Shown here in pieces: positions 52,834-61,822 of a stretch of DNA of 64,000 nucleotides. The stretch is from positions 42,467-106,466 of the forward strand of contig CAZQFH010000005.1 in assembly GCA_964592595.1 (NCBI GenBank), in the 5' to 3' direction. The translations under genes were made by a program, and so were the position numbers. Positions within the stretch are counted from its first letter, which is position 1; each line of letters starts with the position of its first letter. Under the pieces are notes generated by a model that saw nothing but the letters and a program-made list of their open reading frames with translations, ran no database searches and had not been told where the DNA came from. The stretch comes from UBA5536 sp964592595. GTDB lineage: Bacteria; Bacteroidota; Bacteroidia; Bacteroidales; F082.

Positions 52834-54801
52834 ATGCTGAATCTTTTACTAATTACCGATGAAAATGCTGAAAGAAAGCACTATACCGATCTTGTTTCAA
52901 AAATTGATGGGATCGCCCTGCTTCAGCATATTGAGCCAAGGGAGGGTGAAGTAATTCAGGTTATTGCTGAAAACAAGCCAGATGTTGTTATTTTGGGCGG
53001 TTGCAAAGCTCAAAAGAAGAATTTTGATTTTGTGGCTTCACTGATTACACGTTTTTCCAGCATCGCCTTTATCATTTCGTGCACCGAAAATGATAAAGAA
53101 GCGGTTTTGTCGCTTATTGCAGCAGGGGCGCAGGATTACCTGATCCGTGATCATACTGATGAGTTCATTTTAGAGAAGACCATCCTGGCCGCCATCGAGC
53201 GCGAAAACCTGCGGAAAAAACTCAGTAAGGCGGTCGAAAAAGAACTCGAAGCCCGGCAGTATAGCAACAGGTTGCTAAGCCGCATGAGTCACGAAATACG
53301 CACCCCGATGAATGCTGTGATCGGCATGGCCGAGATGCTGTGCGATACTGAGCTGAATAGCAAGCAGCGCTACTACACCCAGCTTATCCGCGAAAGTGGC
53401 AATATGCTTGTTAGTTTGTTTAACGATTTATTGGATTATGCCAAAATTGAAAGTGGCAGGGTAAAGATTCATCAGCGGCCCATGCCTTTGAGGCAAAGCA
53501 TGCAGGAAACACTGGAAACGGTTTTGAGCCAGGCACTTGAGAAAAAACTGGATATCATACTACACATTCAACCTGATCTGCCCCAGATGATTGTTGGCGA
53601 TGCGCTGCGCATCCGGCAGGTAGTGATGAACCTGATTGAAAATGCGATTAAGTTCACGGATGCGGGCTATGTAAAGCTAAAGGTGGAAGCTGATCTTTCA
53701 GCAGAGGAGCCGCTGCTGCTAATATCAGTGGAGGATACCGGCCAGGGTATCAAGGAAGAGGTGTTGCCACAACTATTCAAGCCTTATGTGAAAGGAGAGG
53801 AGCATGAAGCGGCTCAGATAAAAGGAATTGGACTCGGACTGGCCATTTGTGATCATCTTGTAAAGCGGATGAATGGCAGGATTGAAGTGAAGTCGAAACC
53901 CGGAATAGGAACTACCTTCAAGGTGATACTTCCGCTGATTGCCGATGTTGATGCGGAAATGAATGCTGAAATGCCTCTTCTCACAGGTAAAAAGGTGCTT
54001 TTTCTTTCGCATGATGGTTTGCTCGTTGATTTGATGGAGGATAATTTTAAGTATTGGGGTGCGGAAATCACAGCGCGCAGGGAAGAGCAGGAAACGCCTG
54101 TTTTTACTGATGAACTGAAAGCATATGATCTCTTGATCACCGATCTGCGTGCCAATTTCAAGCTCGATCTCAAACTGGTTGACAGGGTGCGACAAAAACA
54201 TCCCATTCCGCATATCCTGATTAAAGATCGCGAAAAAGTGAATGATCAGCTGGTCGTAATTCGCAAGGACACAGTGATTCTGCTGAAGCCGGTTATCATG
54301 CACGACTTGCTTCAAACGGTTAAAGCGGTGCTTAATGAAGAAGCCGATGTGCTCAACCAGCGCGACCATCTGCCGCCTGCTGATGAACATATGGGTGAAT
54401 ATCATCCGCTCGAAATACTTGTTGCTGAGGATAATGCCATCAATCAAAAGATTATTTTGAGTGTATTAAGTCGTTTTGGATACAGCCCAAAGTTAGTTGA
54501 GAATGGTCAGATGGCACTCGAGTCGGTTTTGCAAAAGACCTATGATTTGATTTTGATGGATATCCAAATGCCAGTGCTGAACGGCATCGATGCCACACAA
54601 CAAATACGTGCCCGCGTTCCGGAATCCGCCCGGCCACGAATCGTTGCCCTCACAGCAGACGCCTTGCAGCAAAGTCATGAGGAATACCGGCAAAAAGGGA
54701 TGGACGATGTGTTGTATAAACCAGTGCAAACCAAAGATTTACTTCGGGTATTGGGTGAAACAGATACCCATCGCAAAATTACCGAACCGGAAGTGCTTTA
54801 G
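52834..54801 (+). CDS. Hybrid histidine kinase with degenerate N-terminal receiver
   Basis: 655 residues, no membrane segment, so cytoplasmic. Order: receiver-like domain (1-125) in which the phosphorylatable Asp is replaced (VVILGG, Gly55); a short coiled coil; HisKA with His153 in MSHEIRTPMN; HATPase with NLIENAIKFT, DTGQGI and GIGLGLAIC. A second receiver-like domain (about 385-500) lacks the usual acidic pair at its start but keeps an Asp in LLITDLR. The C-terminal receiver is canonical, with acidic residues in LVAEDN, Asp576 in LMDIQMP and Lys in LYKP. The output partner is not encoded here. It overlaps the converging MbnH-like gene by 4 bases. Confidence 0.9.
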   Translation: MLNLLLITDENAERKHYTDLVSKIDGIALLQHIEPREGEVIQVIAENKPDVVILGGCKAQKKNFDFVASLITRFSSIAFIISCTENDKEAVLSLIAAGAQDYLIRDHTDEFILEKTILAAIERENLRKKLSKAVEKELEARQYSNRLLSRMSHEIRTPMNAVIGMAEMLCDTELNSKQRYYTQLIRESGNMLVSLFNDLLDYAKIESGRVKIHQRPMPLRQSMQETLETVLSQALEKKLDIILHIQPDLPQMIVGDALRIRQVVMNLIENAIKFTDAGYVKLKVEADLSAEEPLLLISVEDTGQGIKEEVLPQLFKPYVKGEEHEAAQIKGIGLGLAICDHLVKRMNGRIEVKSKPGIGTTFKVILPLIADVDAEMNAEMPLLTGKKVLFLSHDGLLVDLMEDNFKYWGAEITARREEQETPVFTDELKAYDLLITDLRANFKLDLKLVDRVRQKHPIPHILIKDREKVNDQLVVIRKDTVILLKPVIMHDLLQTVKAVLNEEADVLNQRDHLPPADEHMGEYHPLEILVAEDNAINQKIILSVLSRFGYSPKLVENGQMALESVLQKTYDLILMDIQMPVLNGIDATQQIRARVPESARPRIVALTADALQQSHEEYRQKGMDDVLYKPVQTKDLLRVLGETDTHRKITEPEVL

Positions 54802-55961
54802 TTTTCATCCGGAAATTTTTCAGGTTTGCTGTAGGCTGGGTTGTTTAAAAAATTCTCGTCATGTAAAGTGGCAATAAAGGATTTTACATCAGCTTTTTCG
54901 GAGGGTGTCAACTGCACACCGCCCCGCAACACATGATGCATCAGCGGGTCAACCTGATCTGACCATTTCACTTCGTGCGAATAGAAGTCAATCACCTCAT
55001 CCAGTGTGGCAAAGCGCCCGTCGTGCATATAAGGACCACTCAGGCTGATATTACGCAGCGTAGGGGCTTTGTAAGCGCCCTTGTGCATGGGATCACCGGT
55101 TACTGCAAAGCGGTCGAGCGGATCATCGAAAATGGTGTCTTTGCCGTTGTTATAAAACAAATGTGTGGTAAACAAGGGATTACCAAAACCGCCATGGCAA
55201 TGAAAACAATCAGCACCTTCTTCTGTGGTGAAAAGAATAAAGCCATTTAGTTCACTTTGTGTAAGTTGCTCTTCGCCACGGAGGTAGCGATCAATTTTGG
55301 CATCGGCCGAAACAAGTGTTCTTACAAATTGCGCAATGGCCCTGGCCATATTTTTAAACGTAACCTGATCACTTCCAAATGCTTTGTAAAACAATTCAGG
55401 ATAGCCATCGAGCGACTGAAACAAGGCCTTAACCTGGTTGGTGTCGCCGTGCATCTCGTCAGGTGCCATTACAGAAAGGGTTACAATATCTTCAATCTGG
55501 CGCTGGTTGGGATTTTCATTGTTATTGTAGAAACTGCCATTCCAGCCATAACCACTGCTGTTCCATACCAGATTAACCAGCGGCAACACCACATGATGGG
55601 TTTGTTGCCCGCTAAGGCCGTGCACAAAACCACCCTCAAAAACAGGATGATCAACGCCAGGCTCAAAATTATTTTCCTGGATGTGACAGGTGGAGCAGCT
55701 CATGAGTGAATCGGGGTGAGTGCGGCCGCTCAGCCTTCCGTCATAAAAAAGATAACGCCCCAGTTCAACGCCTTCAACGGTTAGTGGATTATCTTCCGGG
55801 ATATTTAATTTCGTAGGAAAAGCATACGGAATCTCCAATTCATAGGGAGTAGGTGTGTAAGCAGGTGGCGGATCAACGATTTCAGTTTTGTCAGAACATG
55901 CTGCGATAATTAGCATGAGGACAGCAACAATAAAAAAGACAATCTTGTGAAAATGAATCAT
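54798..55961 (-). CDS. Di-haem cytochrome c peroxidase-family lipoprotein (MauG/MbnH-like)
   Basis: 387 residues with lipobox IIAAC (Cys22). Two c-type haem sites are visible: CSTCH (89-93) and CFHCH (252-256). The remaining family blocks fit: GRYLFYDGRLS, a GYPELFYKAFG segment, ALxxFVRTL, KAPTLRNISLSGPYMHDGRF and the C-terminal FIATLHD. Its ATG overlaps the stop of the MbnP-like gene (ATGA), so the two are coupled. In methanotrophs MbnH is a MauG-type enzyme that converts a Trp of MbnP to kynurenine. Whether this pair does that or is a peroxidase pair is open. Confidence 0.88.
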   Translation of the reverse strand: MIHFHKIVFFIVAVLMLIIAACSDKTEIVDPPPAYTPTPYELEIPYAFPTKLNIPEDNPLTVEGVELGRYLFYDGRLSGRTHPDSLMSCSTCHIQENNFEPGVDHPVFEGGFVHGLSGQQTHHVVLPLVNLVWNSSGYGWNGSFYNNNENPNQRQIEDIVTLSVMAPDEMHGDTNQVKALFQSLDGYPELFYKAFGSDQVTFKNMARAIAQFVRTLVSADAKIDRYLRGEEQLTQSELNGFILFTTEEGADCFHCHGGFGNPLFTTHLFYNNGKDTIFDDPLDRFAVTGDPMHKGAYKAPTLRNISLSGPYMHDGRFATLDEVIDFYSHEVKWSDQVDPLMHHVLRGGVQLTPSEKADVKSFIATLHDENFLNNPAYSKPEKFPDEN

Positions 55962-56833
55962 ATGCTTTCTCTGAGTTCAAACACAGCCGGGCCGTTTTGG
56001 ATGCCAATTTCCATCGCATCTTGTTGCTGCATGATGGCTCCTCCCCATTCATCGTGATCATAAATCCTTTTGGCCTTAAACCACTGGTCTATATGCATCA
56101 GCAACTCGAGCGAGGTGGTTTGATCCTTGCTAATTGTGAAAGGATTTTCCAAATCAACTGCAAAATAATTGTGAATAAAACCTATTACAGGAGGTAACAC
56201 CGAAGGAGGCTGGTAGCCCGGACAATGCTCGTAACTGTCGCTTCTGCCAAAATTGTAGAGCACTTCGTTGGTTTTGCTTTCATCATAATACTCCTGCCCG
56301 ATGCCCAGATGAAAATTGAAAGGCTCTGTTTTTCCCTGTTGATTGATCCATTTGCCGTTGAGTTTCATATAATGATAGCCTCCACCCAGATAGGTAGGCC
56401 AAAACATGTAGGATTCAGGCGGGTTCACAAAGCGATGCGACTGGTTTTCGGCCTTGTCGAACCCAAAAGTAAACTTCAGCCCGGCATATTCACCGGCAGG
56501 AAATTTTTGCCCTGTGCTGATGGTCATGCTTTCGGGGATATCCGTATCAATGTAAAAGACCGATTCGTCATCCTGATTTTTAACGCTATACTCCGTTCCA
56601 TCTTTGGCAACAAGTCTCACATTGGTAATAAACCATTGAATTTCGGTTACCATATAGCGGTTGCCAGCAGCATTGGTATAAATTAGCGCATCTGTTTTTA
56701 GCGTTTCATTATCAAGGAGATGATTAATTTGAAAGGCTGTTTCGCCAAAACTTTCTTCGGTTGTATTGCTTTTTTGGCAGGAGCTAAAAGCAAAAAGCAG
56801 CAATACCGAAATATAGGGCAATAGCTTTTTCAT
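55958..56833 (-). CDS. MbnP-family lipoprotein
   Basis: 291 residues from the ATG at 56833 (MKKLLPYIS); the ATG at 56890 adds 19 residues before the signal peptide. Lipobox FSSC. Family features: EIQWFITNVRL, PAGEYAGLKFTFGFDKAEN, the conserved MFWPTYLGGGYHYMKLNGKW, FNFHLG and a C-terminal LELLMHIDQWF. MbnP is a periplasmic copper-associated partner of the di-haem enzyme MbnH. Its immediate coupling to a di-haem gene supports this assignment. Tryptophans that could be modified are in MFWP, GKW, DQWF and DEWGG. Confidence 0.83.
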   Translation of the reverse strand: MKKLLPYISVLLLFAFSSCQKSNTTEESFGETAFQINHLLDNETLKTDALIYTNAAGNRYMVTEIQWFITNVRLVAKDGTEYSVKNQDDESVFYIDTDIPESMTISTGQKFPAGEYAGLKFTFGFDKAENQSHRFVNPPESYMFWPTYLGGGYHYMKLNGKWINQQGKTEPFNFHLGIGQEYYDESKTNEVLYNFGRSDSYEHCPGYQPPSVLPPVIGFIHNYFAVDLENPFTISKDQTTSLELLMHIDQWFKAKRIYDHDEWGGAIMQQQDAMEIGIQNGPAVFELRESI

Positions 56834-57144
56834 GATGTTTGTTTTAAAATGGTTTAAAATCTGACGCCTACAAAGATAACAGAGCTGCATCAGATTGTAA
56901 AGTAAATGGGATAATTTAGATTGTGTTTTAAATAAGCAGGTAATTTTTCTGAGTTTGGGGGCGAAATATCCATATAGTCACAATCTCCCAGTATGAAAAT
57001 ATTTCTCATCAAACCGCTCAAGTAGTAAAAAAACCTAAACAAAAATTCAGGGTGCAGCCCCATCAGCTCAGCTGTGTAGGGCAGTTTGGCAATTTGTGTG
57101 GCGAAATTCTCAGGCAGATTGTTAGTAAAATTTTGCTTTTGTAG
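56834..57144. other. Boundary region between the MbnP/H pair and the restriction-modification island
   Basis: About 310 bases with no ORF I can support and no obvious target-site duplication. It carries the minus-strand promoter region of the MbnP-like gene. Confidence 0.4.
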
Positions 57145-57175
57145 TTGTTTCGTTTGATGACTTTAAGTATTTTTG
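57145..57175 (+). promoter_or_regulatory. Promoter of the DNA methyltransferase gene (leaderless)
   Basis: TTG (57145-57147), a 20-base spacer, and TATTTTTG (57168-57175) match the -33/-7 pair. The ATG at 57181 lies where transcription should begin, so the mRNA is probably leaderless. An in-frame TTG at 57145 is therefore part of the promoter and not a start codon. Confidence 0.65.
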
Positions 57176-57180
57176 TAGCC

Positions 57181-58908
57181 ATGGACGTTAAAGAACAGAT
57201 AAAAAGTACTGGCGCTACCTTCACACCTCAAGGTCTTGCGAATTTTTTAGCTATTGAGATCACCAAGTACATTGACTCGAGTCACACACTTTCTGTTCTT
57301 GACCCTTCTTGTGGCGAAGGTGAGCTCCTTCTGGCTATTAAGAGAGTTCTTGATGATAGGAATTTAGAATATTCATTAAGCGGTTTCGATACAAATCAAT
57401 CGTACTTAGATGTAGCAAATTCTAGATTCGAATTACTAGACTCAAGTAGAGTAATTCTTAAACAGGGTGATTTTTTAGAGTTAGTCGATTTGTCGGATAA
57501 TCAATTGTCTTTGAGTTTCGGAGTTGAGAAAGAGGAATCAAAGATTAATTGTTCTGCAGATGTTATTATTGCTAATCCGCCTTATGTAAGAACTCAAGTA
57601 CTTGGTTCTAAAAAGGCGCAAGAGCTGGCAAAAAAGTTCAATCTAAAAGGTCGAGTGGACTTATATTATCCATTTCTTATCTCAATGACAGAGAGTTTAA
57701 AAGAGGGAGGCATTCTTGGTGTAATTACTTCAAATAGATACTTGTCAACTAAAGGAGGGGAAAGTATTAGAAAGTACTTGGTCGAGAACTACGAGATACT
57801 TGAGGTTATTGATTTGGGTGACACTAAGCTTTTCGATGCCGCAGTATTACCCGCAATTTTCATAGGGCGTAAGCGGACAAGCAAAAATGGTAGCTCAATT
57901 AATAAAGAAGCTCAATTCATCAAGTTATACGAGGAACTCAACGGTTATAATGGTGAGCTTACAACAGTAGGAAGTGTTTATGATATTCTAAAAATCTCTG
58001 ATTCAGGGTACTTTAATGTTGGGCCAAAGAGATATAAAAGAACAAATGGCTTATTGAAATGTGAATCAAACTCTGGCAACCCTTGGCAGATGCTATCTAA
58101 GACTGAGGCCAATTGGACCAACTTGGTGAAAAAAAATGCAAAGGGGTTTGTTGGTAATTTTTTCAAAGTTAGGGTTGGAATAAAGACAACAGCAGATAAG
58201 GTTTTTATATCGGATGACTGGGAACAGTTAGGAAGTAGTATGCCTGAAAGAAAGTTATTGAAAGAACTCATTTCCCAAGAAAATATAGAACGGTGGGGTG
58301 TTAATGACAAAGTTAATTTGAAAGTGCTCTATACCCATGAACTGAAGGAAGGCAAAAAGAAAACTATCAATATTGAAGATTATCCATTAGCAAAGGAATA
58401 TTTTTTGAATCATGCTGAACAGTTGAAAGGTCGCAAGTATGTTTTAAGTGCGGGACGTGAATGGTTTGAAATATGGGTTCCACAAAACCCGAAGTTTTGG
58501 GAAATGCCTAAGCTGGTTTTCCCTGATATTAGCGTAAATCCTAGGTTTTATTTTGATAGTGGTGGAAAAATCGTGAACGGAAATTGTTATTGGATTGTAG
58601 CTCAGAATCCAAAAGAAGAAGAGCTTCTATTGCTAGTTCAAGGGGTGGCCAATACTAAACTGATGACCAAGTATCATGATCTTGTTTTTAACAACAAACT
58701 CTATTCAGGCAGGAGAAGATATTTTAGTCAATTTGTTGAGCGATATCCAATTCCTGATTCCGACTGTGCCGAATCAAAGCAAATTATCAATTTAGTCAAA
58801 ACTTTAAACGGAACAATGGATAAAGAAAAACAGCAGTCCCTTGAAATTGAGTTAGAGAAACTTGTTGCGTCTGCTTTCGGTGTTGAGACTGTGCTCAATC
58901 TGGATTAA
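57181..58908 (+). CDS. Type II DNA (adenine-N6) methyltransferase
   Basis: 575 residues. SAM-binding motif I is VLDPSCGEGELL (39-50); motif IV NPPY is at residues 132-135 (IIANPPYVRTQ), diagnostic for amino-methyltransferases of the TaqI/Eco57I-type gamma class. GRVDLYYPFL and GGILGVITSNRYLS follow. A long C-terminal target-recognition region (about 270-560) contains GRKYVLSAGREWFE and a FSQFVERYPIP end typical of the class. It converges on, and overlaps by 14 bases, the restriction gene. The AT-rich composition and AGA/TTA-rich codons differ from the neighbours. Confidence 0.92.
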   Translation: MDVKEQIKSTGATFTPQGLANFLAIEITKYIDSSHTLSVLDPSCGEGELLLAIKRVLDDRNLEYSLSGFDTNQSYLDVANSRFELLDSSRVILKQGDFLELVDLSDNQLSLSFGVEKEESKINCSADVIIANPPYVRTQVLGSKKAQELAKKFNLKGRVDLYYPFLISMTESLKEGGILGVITSNRYLSTKGGESIRKYLVENYEILEVIDLGDTKLFDAAVLPAIFIGRKRTSKNGSSINKEAQFIKLYEELNGYNGELTTVGSVYDILKISDSGYFNVGPKRYKRTNGLLKCESNSGNPWQMLSKTEANWTNLVKKNAKGFVGNFFKVRVGIKTTADKVFISDDWEQLGSSMPERKLLKELISQENIERWGVNDKVNLKVLYTHELKEGKKKTINIEDYPLAKEYFLNHAEQLKGRKYVLSAGREWFEIWVPQNPKFWEMPKLVFPDISVNPRFYFDSGGKIVNGNCYWIVAQNPKEEELLLLVQGVANTKLMTKYHDLVFNNKLYSGRRRYFSQFVERYPIPDSDCAESKQIINLVKTLNGTMDKEKQQSLEIELEKLVASAFGVETVLNLD

Positions 58909-60013
58909 AAACAACTTGTCCGTAGTATTTCTCAAAGAAAGACATGGGAATAGATCGTTGGCATTTGTAGCTTTGATCATTAACATATGAAAATAACTCT
59001 CCTAATTTTTCTCCTGGGGAAAGAATTATTCCTTCTATTATTTCAGTAACGGGGTTGGTAAGTGCAATTAAATATCGGACGTCAAAAGTTGTCAGATTCT
59101 CACTTTCAACTACTATTTCTTCATTCTCCGGAGAAAATTTACCTAGATCAACTGTCGGAGAATCTTGAACCTTTACTTCAAGAAGCTGATTTTTAATATC
59201 AGGGAATCCACCAAAGAGTAAATTTCCTTCATTTACTTGATATCCAAGTAACTCAAGTGTCATTCGCTCAAGAGCCTGTCCACGGTTTTTTGTGGCTGCT
59301 GCGTTTAATTTTTTACCGATGAGCTTCTTGGCAACCATCTCTTTTAATAATTGTATGGAATACAGCTCGCTGATTTGGGGTTCTTCTGCCATTCCTGATT
59401 TTGGTGAGTTGTAGTCATGTAGAATATGATAAGAAAGCTTTTTAGAGTCGGAAAATGATAAGATTTTATCTTCTCTGGAATATATCTCATTTCTGGCCTT
59501 AGAAGAAATTAATAGTTGATGTTTAATTGTTGGTTTGCCAAATTTTCCAAACTTATCTTCGACGTATGCTGGTGTAAGGATAAAAACAGAAGCTATCGCT
59601 GATTTAAGTATGTCTATCCTTACTAAAACCAATCTAACATCATTACATTGTAAACTCTCTCCTGAATCATATTTTATCAAGAGCATATTGCTCGCAGGAA
59701 TACGATTCCATACTTGAAGGTTATATGATGTTCCCGATGTGACTATATAGGTATCAATAAATTCGCGAGTGATTTTTGGAACCCCTTTTCCTTTTGGGGG
59801 GACTATTTCATATTGACCTGTAATTGCAGGGGTTGGCAATTCTTTGCTCTCAAGAATTGATGCAATTAGTTTACGAACATTAGAACCGTCTGTTCTAGTC
59901 TTTCCAGTTATTTTAAATGGTTTTCCAATTAAGCTTGAGAAAAGCTCTAAAAGAGTTTTCTCATTTGTTAGCACTTTTGGTGATATAGCTGGTATTTTAA
60001 ATTCTTTATTCAT
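58895..60013 (-). CDS. Type II restriction endonuclease (PD-(D/E)xK)
   Basis: 372 residues. A candidate nuclease core is Pro271-Asp272 followed by Glu279-Val-Lys281 (GGFPD...LLEVKVQD). Upstream, RGQALERMTLELLG (about 244-257) looks like the helix with the extra Glu found in many such enzymes. The placement between a DNA methyltransferase and a controller protein makes the assignment strong even though I do not recognise the subfamily or its target site. The start lies 1 base after the stop of the controller gene. Confidence 0.8.
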   Translation of the reverse strand: MNKEFKIPAISPKVLTNEKTLLELFSSLIGKPFKITGKTRTDGSNVRKLIASILESKELPTPAITGQYEIVPPKGKGVPKITREFIDTYIVTSGTSYNLQVWNRIPASNMLLIKYDSGESLQCNDVRLVLVRIDILKSAIASVFILTPAYVEDKFGKFGKPTIKHQLLISSKARNEIYSREDKILSFSDSKKLSYHILHDYNSPKSGMAEEPQISELYSIQLLKEMVAKKLIGKKLNAAATKNRGQALERMTLELLGYQVNEGNLLFGGFPDIKNQLLEVKVQDSPTVDLGKFSPENEEIVVESENLTTFDVRYLIALTNPVTEIIEGIILSPGEKLGELFSYVNDQSYKCQRSIPMSFFEKYYGQVVFNPD

Positions 60014-60014
60014 T

Positions 60015-60248
60015 TTAGAAGTTTAGCAGTTCATGTAATTCAACATTCAATGCTGTTGCAATTTTTTGAAGATTGATGATAGAAACATTTCGCTCACCGC
60101 GTTCTACAGAACCGATATATGTTCGATCTAAATCACATGTAAATGCTAACTTCTCTTGAGAGAGATCAGATTTAGTACGTAACTCTCTTATTCTTTGTCC
60201 GATACTGTTTAAAAGAGTTTGATCTGATTTTTTATAAGTGTTTGTCAT
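60015..60248 (-). CDS. Restriction-modification controller (C) protein, XRE family
   Basis: 77 residues, the usual size. A single helix-turn-helix domain covers about residues 15-72 (IRELRTKSDLSQEKLAFTCDLDRTYIGSVERGERNVSIINLQKIATALNV), which is the classic C-protein form. C proteins dimerise, bind the C-box of their own promoter and activate, then repress, the C-R operon, delaying endonuclease synthesis until the host is methylated. A matching C-box lies 39 bases upstream. Confidence 0.92.
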   Translation of the reverse strand: MTNTYKKSDQTLLNSIGQRIRELRTKSDLSQEKLAFTCDLDRTYIGSVERGERNVSIINLQKIATALNVELHELLNF

Positions 60249-60286
60249 AATAAAATATTTTTGGCAAATTTCGCTCTATGATGTAA

Positions 60287-60307
60287 ATAAGTCTACGGAC
60301 TATATGT
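60287..60307 (-). promoter_or_regulatory. C-box operator of the controller gene
   Basis: Read on the minus strand the site is ATAGTCCGTAGACTTAT with flanking ACAT and TTAC. I recall the same pattern, ATAGTC-CGTn-GACTnAT, from C-protein operators such as those of AhdI and Esp1396I. It lies directly upstream of the controller start at 60248. Confidence 0.75.
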
Positions 60308-60546
60308 ATCTATTTTGTAGAAGTGGAGCAAACAGTATCTTTTGGTATTCAGCATTAGATTCGTGTATGGGCAAAACCAAATGTGTTATTTGTGCTATGG
60401 GTTTTTACATTAAGCACAACTATACCTTAATTTTAACCAACTTACACCCCAACATGCTAGCCTACCCTGGATTTTTCTGCTAAAGTCAAACATGCGGGGG
60501 TTTTGCGAAATGGCAAGCTAATCCGATTGATCATCATGTTCATTAC

Positions 60547-60579
60547 ATTTACTAAAACTAATCTGCAGGATTAGTAAAT
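60547..60579. repeat. Nested palindrome in the right flank of the restriction-modification island
   Basis: ACTAATC-TGCAG-GATTAGT (60557-60575) lies inside ATTTACTA...TAGTAAAT (60547-60554 with 60572-60579). The flanking GCGAAATGGC and GCGAAACGCC (about 60505 and 60582) form an additional near-direct repeat. The rest of 60249-60727 has no supported gene. Confidence 0.55.
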
Positions 60580-60702
60580 CTGCGAAACGCCAGTAAATAA
60601 CTACCTAATTTACTGAGTGTTTATACTTCAGGGATTATCAAACTGCAGCATTAAACTTCAATTAGAACATTTCTTTCACTGACGACCTTCCTTCAGATTG
60701 AT

Positions 60703-60710
60703 TACTTTTG
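60703..60710 (+). promoter_or_regulatory. -7 element of the DUF2027-Smr gene
   Basis: TACTTTTG matches TAnnTTTG and lies 17 bases before the ATG at 60728. It makes the upstream in-frame start at 60698 unlikely. Confidence 0.55.
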
Positions 60711-60727
60711 CACTAGAAAATCAACTT

Positions 60728-61813
60728 ATGGAAAAATTTAAGAGTGGCGATAAAGTAAAATTCCTGAACGAGAAAGGCGGTGGAACTGTTGTTAGGCTTA
60801 TCGATAGCAGGATGGCTTTGGTTGCGATTGAGGATGGCTTCGAAATACCGGTTTTGATGAGCGATCTGGTTATTGATCCTGCCAGTTCCGAAGCCCGAGT
60901 GAAACAAGCAACAGAGGTGATTCGCGAGGAGGTGCTTCGACAGGAGCAACAACATGCCGAGGAAGCCGATGCTGCCCGAAAATCGGGTTTGAGGCGTTTT
61001 GCCAAAAATCCTGAACCCGAAGGCGTTTACCTGGCTTTTGTGCCACACGAACAGCAATGGGTATTGACGGGATTGCTCGACCTGATGCTGATTAACCATA
61101 CCAATACAGAGATGCTCTACAGTTTCAGCTTGTCATCCGACGAAGGCTTCGAAAATGTGGATTATGGGCAGGTGGAGGCTTTTTCGAAAGTGGTGATAGA
61201 GACCATTTCGCGTGAGGATTTGAACTACTGGACTTCCGGAATCGTTCAGGCCTTGTTTATTGAAGAGGCGAGCAAACGACCGCTCATCCCGCTTCATGCA
61301 CCTTTCCAGGTGAAGGCCAATCGCTTTTTAAAGGAAGGTAGTTATCTAAGTTCGGCTGTGCTGGGCGAAAAGGCAATAATGGTTCGCTTGGAACTGCTTA
61401 CCTCTTTGCGGATGGATCAGCAACAGGAGCAGCAATTTCAGAAAGAAGGTCGTTTAACCGAAGCTGCTGTGGTGAAAAAGCCAGTGACCGAAAAACCGCT
61501 GATCGACAAACATAGAACAAATCCCGGCGAGGCAGTTGTTGACCTGCATATTGCCGAACTTTTAGAGAATATTGCCGGCCTGAGCAGTAAGGATATGCTC
61601 AATATTCAGCTGGATTATTTTCATAAAACCCTCGAAAGTGCCATGGTGAATGAATATGACAAAGTCACTTTTATCCATGGCGTAGGTAATGGGGTGCTCA
61701 AAAATGCTATCATTAAAGCGTTGGAGGATTACGAAGGAACACAAAACCGCATGGCATCCATGAGTAAGTTTGGGGTAGGCGCCATCGATGTTTTGATTCG
61801 CGATAAGGATTAA
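60728..61813 (+). CDS. DUF2027-domain protein with C-terminal Smr domain
   Basis: 361 residues from the ATG at 60728. The N-terminal part (KFKSGDKVKFLNEKGGGTVVRLID) is a small barrel as in MutS2 KOW-like regions. The central DUF2027 follows (YLAFVPHEQQWVLTGLLDLMLINHT). The C-terminal Smr domain has VVDLHIAEL and FIHGVGNGVLKNAI, carrying the DLH and HGxG motifs of Smr nucleases. The Smr family nicks branched DNA or cleaves RNA on stalled ribosomes; the role of this Bacteroidota-specific fusion is unknown. The antiporter gene follows after 9 bases. Confidence 0.88.
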   Translation: MEKFKSGDKVKFLNEKGGGTVVRLIDSRMALVAIEDGFEIPVLMSDLVIDPASSEARVKQATEVIREEVLRQEQQHAEEADAARKSGLRRFAKNPEPEGVYLAFVPHEQQWVLTGLLDLMLINHTNTEMLYSFSLSSDEGFENVDYGQVEAFSKVVIETISREDLNYWTSGIVQALFIEEASKRPLIPLHAPFQVKANRFLKEGSYLSSAVLGEKAIMVRLELLTSLRMDQQQEQQFQKEGRLTEAAVVKKPVTEKPLIDKHRTNPGEAVVDLHIAELLENIAGLSSKDMLNIQLDYFHKTLESAMVNEYDKVTFIHGVGNGVLKNAIIKALEDYEGTQNRMASMSKFGVGAIDVLIRDKD

Positions 61814-61822
61814 CCAAATAAA

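Noticed and set aside
60238..60483. 81-residue frame divergent from the controller gene
   Set aside because: It overlaps the C-box and promoter region of the controller gene and looks random.
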